Shown here one piece after another: positions 25,348-33,626 of a DNA stretch of 38,252 nt. Source of the DNA: JBBSEZ01 sp038239195 (GTDB lineage: Bacteria; Planctomycetota; Planctomycetia; Gemmatales; Gemmataceae); NCBI GenBank assembly GCA_038239195.1, contig JBBSEZ010000030.1, positions 1-38,252 of the forward strand. Reading direction: 5' to 3'. Under the pieces are notes generated by a model, which saw only the letters and a list, made by a program, of their open reading frames with translations, did no database searches and was not told the DNA's origin. The translations under genes were made by a program, and so were the position numbers. The first letter of the stretch is position 1. Each line of letters starts with the position of its first letter.

Positions 25348-26562
25348 TCAGGGTCGCGGCACTTCCATCGGCATGGCGCGCGACATCAGTCCGATCGGGT
25401 CGCCCCCGCGCTGCTGCGTGTTGAAGCGGAGAGCGGTGAGGCGCTGCTGCATCTGCTGCATGGCGGGGTCGTCGAGGCGGTCGAACCCGCCGACGGTGAC
25501 GATGCTGGTGGTGCGGGTGTGCAGGACGTAGGCCTCGAAGCCGAGACGTCGATCCCGCAGGAACTTCGCCAGTTCGTGGGCCTGGGCCGCCGAGGCGCTG
25601 AGCCGTTCGCCGGGCTTGTCGCCACCCATGTGAAGCATGCTCAAGAAGCCGCTCTGCTTCTCCGGCTGCCCCCCCTGGACGACGGCCGAGCCGTTGTACT
25701 CCTTGACGACCAGCGTGTAGGGCTTGCGGCAGTTGAGCAAGCTGTAGGACTCATAGGCGTTGAGCTGTTTCCAGAAGGGATCGACCTTGCTGGCCGCCTT
25801 GGCGGGGGCCGGGATCGTCGGGTTGCGGACCGCCAGGGCGGTCGAGAACGGGTTGACCTTGACCCACTTGACGATGCTCTGGCCCGCCTTGCCGGGGGCG
25901 GGCTCGACGAGGTTCACCGTATCGTAGGCGAGCTTGCCGCCTTCGAGCTTGAGTTCGGGGAGGGGCAGTTTCTTGACCACCTTGACGTACTCGCTGGCCG
26001 ACTCGAAGTCCCGGAACCCGCCGATCAGCACGCCGCACTGTTCGGGGATGTTATAGCGGCGGATGCGCCGGCCAGGATATTTCTTGGCCTGTTCTTCCTG
26101 CTCTGCCCGGAAGTCGCGCCGCGCCTTCTCGGCGTGGTTGAACACGTAGGCCGGCAGGCGGTGCTTGTTGCGGAGCTCGAGGCAGACCTGGCGCGCCAGG
26201 TCTGGCGCATCGGGCCCGGAGTAGTGGGCGGCGCAGATGGCCCACGGGCCGGCCTCGGGCGTGATCGGGAACGGCGTGACCGGGTACTGCGGCTCGACGC
26301 GCGGCGCCGGGATCGCGCCGACGGGCAAGGAGCGGGCCGGGGGCGGAGGGATCGTTGCCGAGGTTGGGAACGGGTTGCCGGGAAGCGCTCGGACCGGGGG
26401 CGGAGGAAGCGTCGTCCCGGGCGGCGCGAGGTCCGCATCCGAGATGCCCCGCAACACCTGGCGGGGGGGCCCGGGGCTCTGGCCCTGTTGCGAGACCGCC
26501 TTTCCTCGGCCCGTCAGTACGAGCAGGCCCAGGGCGAAGGTCAAGGACAGCAACCTCCTCAT
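25348..26562 (-). CDS. Secreted Pro-rich protein of unknown function
   Basis: This 404-residue protein has a signal peptide (RRLLSLTFALGLLVLT...). A Pro-rich linker (~45-105, with repeats like TLPPPPVRALPG) follows. Two alpha/beta segments of ~110-130 residues come next. Segment one contains ICAAHYSGPDAPDLARQVC and CGVLIGGFRDFESASEYVK. Segment two contains LNCRKPYTLVVKEYNG and SIVTVGGFDRLDDP. Both segments have a strand-helix-strand look like SPOR-type domains, which bind denuded peptidoglycan; this is inference. The family is unknown to me. The start ATG has AAGGAGGA upstream. Confidence 0.75.
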   Translation of the reverse strand: MRRLLSLTFALGLLVLTGRGKAVSQQGQSPGPPRQVLRGISDADLAPPGTTLPPPPVRALPGNPFPTSATIPPPPARSLPVGAIPAPRVEPQYPVTPFPITPEAGPWAICAAHYSGPDAPDLARQVCLELRNKHRLPAYVFNHAEKARRDFRAEQEEQAKKYPGRRIRRYNIPEQCGVLIGGFRDFESASEYVKVVKKLPLPELKLEGGKLAYDTVNLVEPAPGKAGQSIVKWVKVNPFSTALAVRNPTIPAPAKAASKVDPFWKQLNAYESYSLLNCRKPYTLVVKEYNGSAVVQGGQPEKQSGFLSMLHMGGDKPGERLSASAAQAHELAKFLRDRRLGFEAYVLHTRTTSIVTVGGFDRLDDPAMQQMQQRLTALRFNTQQRGGDPIGLMSRAMPMEVPRP

Positions 26563-26765
26563 CGTCCGGTCCTCCTTGAACGGCGATCCGCCGTGTCTCG
26601 ACGTGGGAGGCGAACGGATAGCAAAGGGGGCCCGGGTTGTCCAGAGCGCTTCTGCGGCGCCGATGCGGGCGCCGCGGGCCCTCCGTCACGACCTTGACCG
26701 GGCCCGCCCCTCTCGCTATCGTCCCGCGGCCGGCGTAGGCTTGTCGCGCAAGAGAGGGAGCAGTT

Positions 26766-27392
26766 ATGCGGTGCGCGGTCCTCGGCCTGCTCTGTCCTCT
26801 CCTATCGGGTTGCATCGGCTTCGGCTACCCCGCGATCTCCAGCACTCCACCAATCCCCCTCGATCGGCAGGACGTGCGCGCCTTCCGGGAGGCCTGGAGC
26901 ATGGAACGCGGGGGGGCCCTGATCGCGGGCTCGATTACCGTCTCTCATCAGGTGCAGGAGGTGCCCGTTACCGAGGCGACGGTTGGGGCGCAGCGGGACG
27001 TCCACTTCGCCTACTACTACCTCCTCTTCCCCTTCACCGGATCCAACGCGCGAAGCACGACGGTGCTTCTCTACCGCCCCGGCCACGAGACGGTGGAGAT
27101 CGAGGCTCGGTCGTGGTGGCGTTCCCTCGGCCAGGGCAAGCCCGTTGCCGTCGTCTGGAAAGAAGCGCCCGACCTGGCCGCCCAGGAAAAAGCCCTGGAG
27201 AGGATTGTCGGCGAACGGGGAGGCAGTTGCCTCGGCAAGGAGGTGGAGCAATTTGCGGCCCGGGAGTACGCGCGCCTGGCAAACAGCCTCGGGGCGGCGG
27301 GCCCCGAAATGCAGGCGACGCGCGAGAGGTGCCTGGCGCGGGCGCGAGAGCTCGAGCAGCGCGGGCGCGACCGTGCCGACAAGCCGGGCTGA
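26766..27392 (+). CDS. Lipoprotein of unknown function
   Basis: This 208-residue protein has a lipoprotein signal, with lipobox LLSGC and lipidation at Cys16. A beta-rich middle follows (GSITVSHQVQEVPVTEATVG, VHFAYYYLLFPFTGSN, TTVLLYRPGHETVEIEARSW). The C-terminal helical region is rich in Glu/Arg (~140-205). I do not recognise the family. The gene is divergent from the Pro-rich secreted protein (203-base shared upstream region) with GGGAG before the start. Confidence 0.72.
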   Translation: MRCAVLGLLCPLLSGCIGFGYPAISSTPPIPLDRQDVRAFREAWSMERGGALIAGSITVSHQVQEVPVTEATVGAQRDVHFAYYYLLFPFTGSNARSTTVLLYRPGHETVEIEARSWWRSLGQGKPVAVVWKEAPDLAAQEKALERIVGERGGSCLGKEVEQFAAREYARLANSLGAAGPEMQATRERCLARARELEQRGRDRADKPG

Positions 27393-27678
27393 CGCCAAGC
27401 GCGGCGTGTGACGTCAATGCCCTGATCCGACGTCGTCGCGGAGCGCAACCGGGCAGGGCTCGCCCCGGCTTCCCGGTGCGAGGGCCCCTCTCGGAACACG
27501 AACCGGCCCCTCGCGGGACCGCCCGACACGCCGGGGCCATCCCATCCCATCCGTTCGTCGTTCTACTCGCGCTTCCCCACCTGCCGAGCAGGGACACACT
27601 GCTTCGGGCAGCCCGCACCTATCTCGAGTACACCGACTAACAGGCGACTGACTGGCTGGTTGCCACCGGAGCGCTCCC
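27393..27678. other. Intergenic region without recognised features
   Basis: This stretch is 286 bases. Long minus-strand open frames here lack domain content and look like antisense shadows. I see no hairpin or repeat worth naming. Confidence 0.4.
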
Positions 27679-27941
27679 ATGACACCAACCCCTTCCGAAG
27701 AACAGTTCCGGCAGGCCGCGAAAGCGGGGGGGGCATGCCCGTCTCGGCCGGCGCCCACCTCGCACACGTTCGCCTGGCCGTGGCATTGGGCTGCGGCTTC
27801 TACGTGGGCCTGTCCGCCATCCCCGAAGAAACGCGGCCCGCAGTGGTTGCAGAGATCGAGGAGTTCGTGGATCGGGCGAGCGGCCAGTCGGTGCGGCATG
27901 GCATTCAGAGCGGGACGGGCTCGCCCCACTCCCCCGGCTGA
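27679..27941 (+). pseudogene. Small gene frameshifted at a G8 run
   Basis: The frame from ATG 27679 begins plausibly (MTPTPSEEQFRQAAKAGG) but becomes Trp/Arg/Ser-rich after a run of eight G at 27726-27733. The frame offset by one base continues with protein-like sequence (MPVSAGAHLAHVRLAVALGC, then IPEETRPAVVAEIEEFVDRA) to a stop at 27941. One extra G would join them into a protein of about 87 residues. This may be a sequencing error in the homopolymer, a true frameshift, phase variation, or a shorter gene starting at ATG 27735. The family is not recognised. Confidence 0.4.
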
Positions 27942-27961
27942 TTCGCTTGCCTTTTCGCTCC

Positions 27962-28402
27962 TCAATGCCGCAAAGTCAGGGCGTCGCAGTGGGCGGAACT
28001 GGCGGTGCGGGGGGCAGAAGAGGTTGCCCCAACGACAGGGGTAGATGCGGTTGCCTGAATGCCCTGTCGCGGCATCCGCTTCTTGATTTCCTGCACCAGC
28101 GTCCTCACGCTCACGTGCATTCGCCACCAGAGGGTGAGGCAGATCACCCCTGCGATGGTGAATGTGATTGACGCCGACGTGAACAGCATGAAGTTCAAGT
28201 CGGTCATTGTGCTGCTTCGCAGCGTCACAATGATGCCGAGGGCTGCCGGCAATAGTGCCAGGGCGAAGTTGAGGTAGAGCGCCGCCGGCGAGCCCTGGGC
28301 CAACGTTTCCAGTTCGTGCTCGTAGACCGTGTAGGCGTTCAACGCACCGAGCGGGGCAACGCGGATGACCGGCTGTTGCGACGGGCTCTTGGCCGGTGGC
28401 AT
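27962..28402 (-). CDS. Two-span membrane protein next to DUF1883 gene
   Basis: This 146-residue protein has two membrane segments, ~43-60 (LNFALALLPAALGIIVTL) and ~70-92 (FMLFTSASITFTIAGVICLT), with a short loop. The N-terminus and a Ser/Thr/Ala-rich C-terminal tail (~110-146) should be cytosolic. I do not recognise the family. The start is 10 bases after the stop of the DUF1883 gene, so they are probably one transcript. Base composition is a little less GC-rich than the neighbours, which may mean acquired DNA. Confidence 0.72.
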   Translation of the reverse strand: MPPAKSPSQQPVIRVAPLGALNAYTVYEHELETLAQGSPAALYLNFALALLPAALGIIVTLRSSTMTDLNFMLFTSASITFTIAGVICLTLWWRMHVSVRTLVQEIKKRMPRQGIQATASTPVVGATSSAPRTASSAHCDALTLRH

Positions 28403-28412
28403 GATGCAACTC

Positions 28413-28685
28413 CTACGCGCTCGCCGACGAAAGCACGCTTACGGATGCGCTGACCGTCCCTGCATTCCCGCCAAGGTCGATCACGAGGTGCCAATGGCCC
28501 GCGTTGGGCGCCTCCAGGCGGAAGGGCGACACGGTGGCATGGCCGCCGTAGTAGCGGTACTGCCTCCCGGTGCGGTACGCCTGGTAGTTCGACGGGTCGA
28601 GCAGTTGGACGTTCGCAGGGTGATCTAACGTGACCTCCACGACGTCGCCCGCAGAAAGGTCGAATTCTTTGTGCAGGAAATGCAT
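28413..28685 (-). CDS. DUF1883 domain protein
   Basis: This 90-residue single-domain protein matches DUF1883 by HFLHKEFDLSAGDVVEVTLD, then RQYRYYGGHATVSPFRLEAP, then GHWHLVIDLGG. The domain is a small beta-sandwich. From memory, in other bacteria it occurs alone or fused N-terminally to TIR domains in defence-like proteins. Here it stands alone, followed at once by a two-span membrane protein. ATG 28685 is chosen for its GAGGAGGG site and match to the family start. Confidence 0.88.
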   Translation of the reverse strand: MHFLHKEFDLSAGDVVEVTLDHPANVQLLDPSNYQAYRTGRQYRYYGGHATVSPFRLEAPNAGHWHLVIDLGGNAGTVSASVSVLSSASA

Positions 28686-28825
28686 CGGCGATCCCTCCTC
28701 ACAGGCCACCGAACGGCCGAGCCGGCGTCATCTGACTTCGGGCAGGACGCCAACGCATCGCCTCGTATGATCGGCGGGCCCCCGGTGCCTGGCTGCTATG
28801 GGGCTCAAGAGTGGCAACCAGGTCG

Positions 28826-29383
28826 TCAACCGCTCCCTGCTTGTTTCCCTGCTGAAATCGAGAGCGGTGGTTGGTTGCCGTTTCCGGTAGACGTCTTCAC
28901 GACCGGGGCGCCGCCTTGTCCCGCGGTGGGCTCGGATCGCTTGCGGGCACGCTGAGCAAGCCGTTCAGCCAGCAGTCGCCGGGCCTCTTCGCTCTGGGCA
29001 ATGAGGTAGAAGAGGTTGTCCGTGCTGCGGTTCTGGATGCGCCGGCCCCTCTCGATACCCGAGACGGTGGCAACGCCCATCCCCCCGAGCCGGGCGAGCT
29101 CTTCCTGCGACAGGTCGAGTTGCTTGCGGAGGGCCTTGACCTCTTCTGGCGTGAAGAAGCCTGCCGCCTTGCAGACAGCCTCGTGCCGCACCTTCGCCGC
29201 GGGGGGGCCGCTCAACTCCGCCCCGCAGTTGGTACAGCGCTCGACCGGGACGTTCTTCGCGTGAACTTCGATCGTCTCCTCGCCCAGGTCGAAGTCGAAT
29301 GTCTCATCGACCAGTTGAGCAACGAGCTCCCCTTTCTCGCATTCGGGGCACTTCGCAGTGATCTGAGGTCTCAGTTCGGGCAT
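28826..29383 (-). CDS. MqsA-like antitoxin (zinc-binding plus HTH)
   Basis: This protein has 185 residues. The N-terminal zinc module has C12PEC15 and C50TNC53 (YgiT type). It is followed by an Xre-type helix-turn-helix at ~76-135 (FFTPEEVKALRKQLDLSQEE, then VATVSGIERGRRIQNRS). This is the MqsA layout: the zinc domain binds the toxin and the HTH binds the operon operator. It is longer than E. coli MqsA (~131) by a Ser/Gly-rich tail of ~50 residues. Its start is 11 bases after the toxin gene stop, in the canonical toxin-first order. Confidence 0.85.
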   Translation of the reverse strand: MPELRPQITAKCPECEKGELVAQLVDETFDFDLGEETIEVHAKNVPVERCTNCGAELSGPPAAKVRHEAVCKAAGFFTPEEVKALRKQLDLSQEELARLGGMGVATVSGIERGRRIQNRSTDNLFYLIAQSEEARRLLAERLAQRARKRSEPTAGQGGAPVVKTSTGNGNQPPLSISAGKQAGSG

Positions 29384-29394
29384 GGGTGGCCCCG

Positions 29395-29760
29395 TTACGT
29401 TGCGTGGTGCTTGCTGGGATGGCAACTCACGACGAGGGCGTGCTCGCGTAGCCCATCCTCGACAATCTTCAGTTTGATGTACGTGTGTCTGCCGTCGGGG
29501 TTGTTCATCACCCAGCCGATTCCGCTCGATCCGGGTGGCTCGCCGAGGAGCGTCCGCGTCAGGGGGAACTCCCTCCTCAGCTTGCTGAGGAGGTAATCGA
29601 TGATCGCGCACTCTCCGGGCGGATCGCGAATCACGCCCTTCAGTGCTTCTCTGCCTTGTTCGAGCGCTGGCTTGGTGAACTTCCACTCATCGGCTTCGAG
29701 CAACTCGACGAGCCTCTTCCTGGCTGACGCCTCGTCTTTGTTTGCGTCTTGCGCTGCCAT
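29395..29760 (-). CDS. MqsR-like toxin
   Basis: This 121-residue protein has the layout of the MqsR family. Helix-rich beginnings (VELLEADEWKFTKPALEQGR) are followed by strands HTYIKLKIVEDG and EHALVVSCHPSK, like the C-terminal strands of E. coli MqsR. MqsR is a RelE-fold mRNA interferase. The gene lies directly upstream of an MqsA-like antitoxin. ATG 29760 has a GAGG site; a GTG at 29772 is an alternative. Sequence divergence is high, so toxin identity rests partly on context. Confidence 0.68.
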   Translation of the reverse strand: MAAQDANKDEASARKRLVELLEADEWKFTKPALEQGREALKGVIRDPPGECAIIDYLLSKLRREFPLTRTLLGEPPGSSGIGWVMNNPDGRHTYIKLKIVEDGLREHALVVSCHPSKHHAT

Positions 29761-30068
29761 CCCGTGCCTCACGCGGCTTTCTTCTCGGGTTGGTTGAGCA
29801 TCTCCGGGACGGTCTTTGCCGACGAGATTGGCTCGCCGTTCGCTCCAATTTATCTAATCATATGATCGACAAGGCTTGCCGTCAACGTCTGTCTGAGTTC
29901 TGCGCTCAATCCGCTGATTCGCGTCAGCGGTGAAGCGGGCAAGCGCCCGGCCAGCGCGGAAAGGCATTCACCCCGCGCCGGCTGCACCCAATGCCCCCTG
30001 GTTCGCCCATCTGTTCTCTCGCTGAGCCCGTCAACTTCCCTTCGCCCAACACCCGGCGCCTCCCCCAC
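29761..30068. promoter_or_regulatory. Upstream region of toxin-antitoxin genes with AT-rich palindrome
   Basis: No gene is seen in this 308-base stretch. It contains a locally AT-rich patch (29848-29866) with a perfect 10-base palindrome ATCATATGAT at 29857-29866, about 100 bases upstream of the toxin start. In a GC-rich genome this is a good candidate for the promoter and operator bound by the MqsA-like antitoxin. That is inference; the E. coli MqsA operator has a different sequence. The 3' end of the RND operon lies at 30069. Confidence 0.45.
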
Positions 30069-33000
30069 TCAATGCCCCGCCCCGCTCCCCCGCCCGTCCT
30101 GCGCCGGCCTCACCCCGTCGCTGTGCCGCTCCGGCCCGACGTCTCCCACCGGCGCCGCCTCCCCGTCCTCCTCCGGCAACTCCTCCCCGCGCTGGTCCTT
30201 GAACCACTGGATCACGTAGAAGAACACCGGCGTGAGGAAGATGCCGAACGCCGTCACCCCCAGCATCCCCGCGAACACGGCCGTGCCCAGCGTCTGCCGC
30301 ATCTCCGCCCCCGCGCCCTCCGACACCATCAGCGGCACCACGCCCAGGATGAACGCGAACGACGTCATCACGATCGGCCGCAGCCGCAACTGGCACGCCT
30401 CCAGCGTCGCCTCGCGCCGCGGCACCCCCGCCTCGCGCTGGGCCTTGGCGAACTCGACAATCAGGATCGCGTTCTTGCACGCCAGCCCCACCAGCACCAG
30501 GAAGCCGATCTCCGTGAACACGTTGATGTCCAGCTTCGCCAGCACCACCCCCGCGATGGCGCACAGCAGGCACATCGGCACCACCAGGATCACCGCGAGC
30601 GGCAGCGCCCAACTTTCGTACTGTGCCGCCAGCACCAGGAAGACCAGCACCACCGCCAGCACGAACACGTACATCGCCGTGTTCCCCGTCGCCAGTTGCA
30701 GCAGGGCCAGTTCGGTCCACTCCGTCCGCATCGTCTGCGGCAAGTCGTCGGCCGCCGCCTCCAGGCGCGCGATGGCCTGCCCCGAGCTCGTGCCCGGCCC
30801 GGCGTCGGCGTGGATGGCCGCGGACTGATACATGTTGTAGCGCATCACCAGCACCGGCCCGCTCTTGAAGGCCACCGACGAGAACGCCGCGAGCGGCACC
30901 ATCTCGTCCTGGCTGTTGCGCACCTTCAACTGCTTGACGTCTTCGATCGACTGGCGGAACACGTCGCGGGCCTGCACGTTCACCTGCCACGTCCGGCCAA
31001 ATCGGTTGAAATCGTTGACGTAATACGACCCGAGGTTGGCCTCCAACGTCGTGCGCACGTCGTCGATCGACACCCCCCGGTCCTTGGCCTGGGCGCGGTC
31101 CACGATGAGCTCCACCCACGGCGTGTCGGCCCGGAAACTGCTGAAGGCCCCCTGAAGGTGCGGGTCGCGCCCTGCGTTGTCCACTACCCTGTCCGCCGTC
31201 CGCTGCAACCTCGCCAGGCCGTTGTCGCCCGTGTCCTGGACGATGATCTTGAACCCCCCCGCCGTGCCCAATCCCTCGACCGGCGGCGCCCCAAACACGT
31301 TCACGACCGCCCGGGGCACCTCGTGCTGCAACCGCTCCTCCAGCGCGGCGGCGATGGCCGCACTCGACAAGTCGTGGCTCGTCCGGTTGTCGAAGTCGTC
31401 GAGCATCAGGTATAGCGCCCCGAAGTTGGAGGCGTTGGCGTTGAGCAAAATCGACTGCCCCGAGATGGCGACCGTGTGCTTCACCCCCGGCGTGTCCCGG
31501 GCGATCTCCTCGATCTGCCGCACCACCTCGTTGGTGCGCCCCACCGACGCCGCGTCGGGCAGTTGCACGTTGACGAGCAGATAGCCCTTGTCCTGCTGCG
31601 GGATGAAGCCTGTCGGCGTCTTCAGGAAGGCCCAGTAGGTCAGGTAGAGCAGCCCTCCGTAGAGGACCAGTACCACGGGGCTGACGCGCAGCAGCCAACC
31701 CACCGAGCGCACGTAGCCGTTTGTCGAGACGTCGAAGCCGCGGTTGAACGCGCGGAACGACCAGGCGAGCAGGGCGTTGACCGGCCGGGCGAAGAGGAGC
31801 CCCACGAGCGTCGCCATCGCGGCCCCGGCCACGATCGGCCCCCAGAAGCGCAACGCTTCCATTCTTTCCGCCGAGGCGTGGACGTTCAGGGTCGTCAGGG
31901 CCCACTCCATCGTATGCGGGCCAATCAGCTTGTAGCCCAGCCAGGCCCCCATCGGCGGGAAGGCGAACCAGGGTAGCGGCTCGAACTGCCCTTTCTCGCG
32001 CCGCCTCAGCAGTAGCGCCGCCAGCGCCGGGCTCAATGTCAAGGAGTTGAAAGCGGAGATGACGGTCGAGACGGCGATGGTCAGGGCGAACTGGCGGAAG
32101 AACTGCCCCGTGATCCCCGTGATGAACGCGCACGGGACGAACACCGCCGCCAGCACCAGGCCGATCGCCACCACCGGGCCCGACACCTGTTCCATCGCCT
32201 TGAGGGTGGCCTGGCGCGGCGCCAGGCCGTGCTCGATGTGGTGCTCGACGGCCTCGACGACGACGATGGCGTCATCGACCACGATGCCGATCGCCAGCAC
32301 CAGCCCAAAGAGCGTGAGGTTATTCAGGCTGAAGCCGATGGCGGCCATGACGGCGAAAGTGCCGATGACGGCCACGGGCACCGCCACGAGCGGGATGAGA
32401 GACGACCGCCAGTTCTGGAGGAACAGCAGGACCACCACGGCGACGAGGACGATGGCGTCGATCAGCGTGATGACGACCTCCCAGATCGACTCCTTGATGA
32501 ACGGCGTGGTGTCGTAAACGATGTCGTAGTCGATGCCCGGCGGGAAATGCCTCTTGAGCTGCCGCATCCGATTCTTGACGTTCTTGGCCACGTCCAGCGC
32601 GTTGCTGCCCGGCAACTGGTAGACCGACAGCGCCACCGAGGGCTTGCCGTCGAGCGTACAGGTCTGGTCGTACGACTGGGCCCCCAGCTCGATGTTGGCC
32701 ACGTCCTTGAGGTAGACCAGCGGGCGGGACACCCCTGCCCCGGTCCCGCCCTTGAGCACGATGTTGGCGAACTGCTCGGTGTTGTCCAGCCGGCCAAGCG
32801 TGGTGATGATGTACTGCGTGACCTGCCCCGAGGGCGTCGGCGGCTGACCGATCTGCCCGGCCGCGACCTGCACGTTCTGCGCCTGCACCGCCTGAATCAC
32901 GTCCTGGGCGTTGAGGTTGTACGTCGCCATCTTGGCCGGGTCGAGCCAGAGCCTCATGCTGTAGTCGCGCTGCCCCAGGTAGGTGATGTCGCCGACGCCC

Positions 33001-33512
33001 GGCAAGCGCGACAGCTCGTCGCGGATCTGGATGGTCGCGTAATTGCTCAGGTCGAGGCTGCTGCGGTCCTTGTCGTTCGCGAACAGGTTGACGATCATCA
33101 AGACGTTGGGCGACTTCTTCTTGACGGAGATGCCGCGCCGCTTGACGAGCTCGGGCAGGATCGGCTCGGCCAGCGACTCGCGGTTCTGCACGAGCACCTG
33201 CGAGATGTTCAGATCGGCGCCCGGCTTGAACGTCACCGTCAGGGTGTAGGTGCCGTCGTTGGTACACTGGGAGGACATGTACATCATGCCCTCGACGCCG
33301 TTGACCTGCTGCTCGATCGGCGCCGCCACCGTGTCCGCCACCACCTGGGCGTTGGCCCCCGGGTAGTACGCCGACACCTCGACCGTCGGCGGCGCGATCT
33401 CCGGGTACTGGGCGACCGGCAGCGTGAACAGGGCGATGCCGCCCGCCAGCACGATAATGATGCTCAGCACGGAGGCAAAGATCGGCCGGTTGATGAAGAA
33501 GCTCGAAAACAC
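30069..33512 (-). CDS. RND efflux permease (HAE1/AcrB type), second in operon
   Basis: This 1147-residue inner-membrane proton antiporter is an AcrB/MexB-type multidrug pump. It starts MFSSFFINRPIFASVLSIII and has YYPGANAQVVADTV and VNGVEGMMYMSS. The proton-relay Asp pair is in IGIVVDDAIVVVEAVEHH and the relay Lys in GLACKNAILIVEF. GTG 33512 is preferred to TTG 33536 because family members begin at this Met. It is ~100 residues longer than AcrB, mainly through a ~65-residue insertion at ~507-580 carrying an extra hydrophobic segment (GPIVAGAAMATLVGLLFA). It follows the paralogous pump gene across a repeat-filled 94-base gap. Confidence 0.94.
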   Translation of the reverse strand: MFSSFFINRPIFASVLSIIIVLAGGIALFTLPVAQYPEIAPPTVEVSAYYPGANAQVVADTVAAPIEQQVNGVEGMMYMSSQCTNDGTYTLTVTFKPGADLNISQVLVQNRESLAEPILPELVKRRGISVKKKSPNVLMIVNLFANDKDRSSLDLSNYATIQIRDELSRLPGVGDITYLGQRDYSMRLWLDPAKMATYNLNAQDVIQAVQAQNVQVAAGQIGQPPTPSGQVTQYIITTLGRLDNTEQFANIVLKGGTGAGVSRPLVYLKDVANIELGAQSYDQTCTLDGKPSVALSVYQLPGSNALDVAKNVKNRMRQLKRHFPPGIDYDIVYDTTPFIKESIWEVVITLIDAIVLVAVVVLLFLQNWRSSLIPLVAVPVAVIGTFAVMAAIGFSLNNLTLFGLVLAIGIVVDDAIVVVEAVEHHIEHGLAPRQATLKAMEQVSGPVVAIGLVLAAVFVPCAFITGITGQFFRQFALTIAVSTVISAFNSLTLSPALAALLLRRREKGQFEPLPWFAFPPMGAWLGYKLIGPHTMEWALTTLNVHASAERMEALRFWGPIVAGAAMATLVGLLFARPVNALLAWSFRAFNRGFDVSTNGYVRSVGWLLRVSPVVLVLYGGLLYLTYWAFLKTPTGFIPQQDKGYLLVNVQLPDAASVGRTNEVVRQIEEIARDTPGVKHTVAISGQSILLNANASNFGALYLMLDDFDNRTSHDLSSAAIAAALEERLQHEVPRAVVNVFGAPPVEGLGTAGGFKIIVQDTGDNGLARLQRTADRVVDNAGRDPHLQGAFSSFRADTPWVELIVDRAQAKDRGVSIDDVRTTLEANLGSYYVNDFNRFGRTWQVNVQARDVFRQSIEDVKQLKVRNSQDEMVPLAAFSSVAFKSGPVLVMRYNMYQSAAIHADAGPGTSSGQAIARLEAAADDLPQTMRTEWTELALLQLATGNTAMYVFVLAVVLVFLVLAAQYESWALPLAVILVVPMCLLCAIAGVVLAKLDINVFTEIGFLVLVGLACKNAILIVEFAKAQREAGVPRREATLEACQLRLRPIVMTSFAFILGVVPLMVSEGAGAEMRQTLGTAVFAGMLGVTAFGIFLTPVFFYVIQWFKDQRGEELPEEDGEAAPVGDVGPERHSDGVRPAQDGRGSGAGH

Positions 33513-33626
33513 GTGGTTCGCCCTCGCGGTTGACAAGGTGACAGGGCGAGGGGGTGACAGGGTGAGCCGGGATTATCGCGGCCCTGCTCTTTCACCCCTC
33601 ACCCTGTCACCTTGTCACCTTGTCAT
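33513..33626. repeat. GTGACA-rich inverted repeat between the two RND genes
   Basis: Repeated GTGACA(A/G)GG units run from 33531 to 33565, and their complements (CCTGTCACC, CCTTGTCACC) from 33592 to 33625, forming a large stem with a ~26-base loop. It fills the whole gap. It also runs into the upstream pump gene, supplying that gene's last codons (DDKVTR) and its TGA stop. Confidence 0.8.

Noticed and set aside
24295..26697. Plus-strand 800-codon frame opposite the SUMF1-type and Pro-rich genes
   Set aside because: It crosses two well-supported minus-strand genes and a divergent promoter region, and has no domain features.
27414..28409. A 331-codon minus-strand frame overlapping the two-span membrane gene
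   Set aside because: It overlaps the better-supported gene at 27962-28402 in another frame and shows no membrane or domain pattern.
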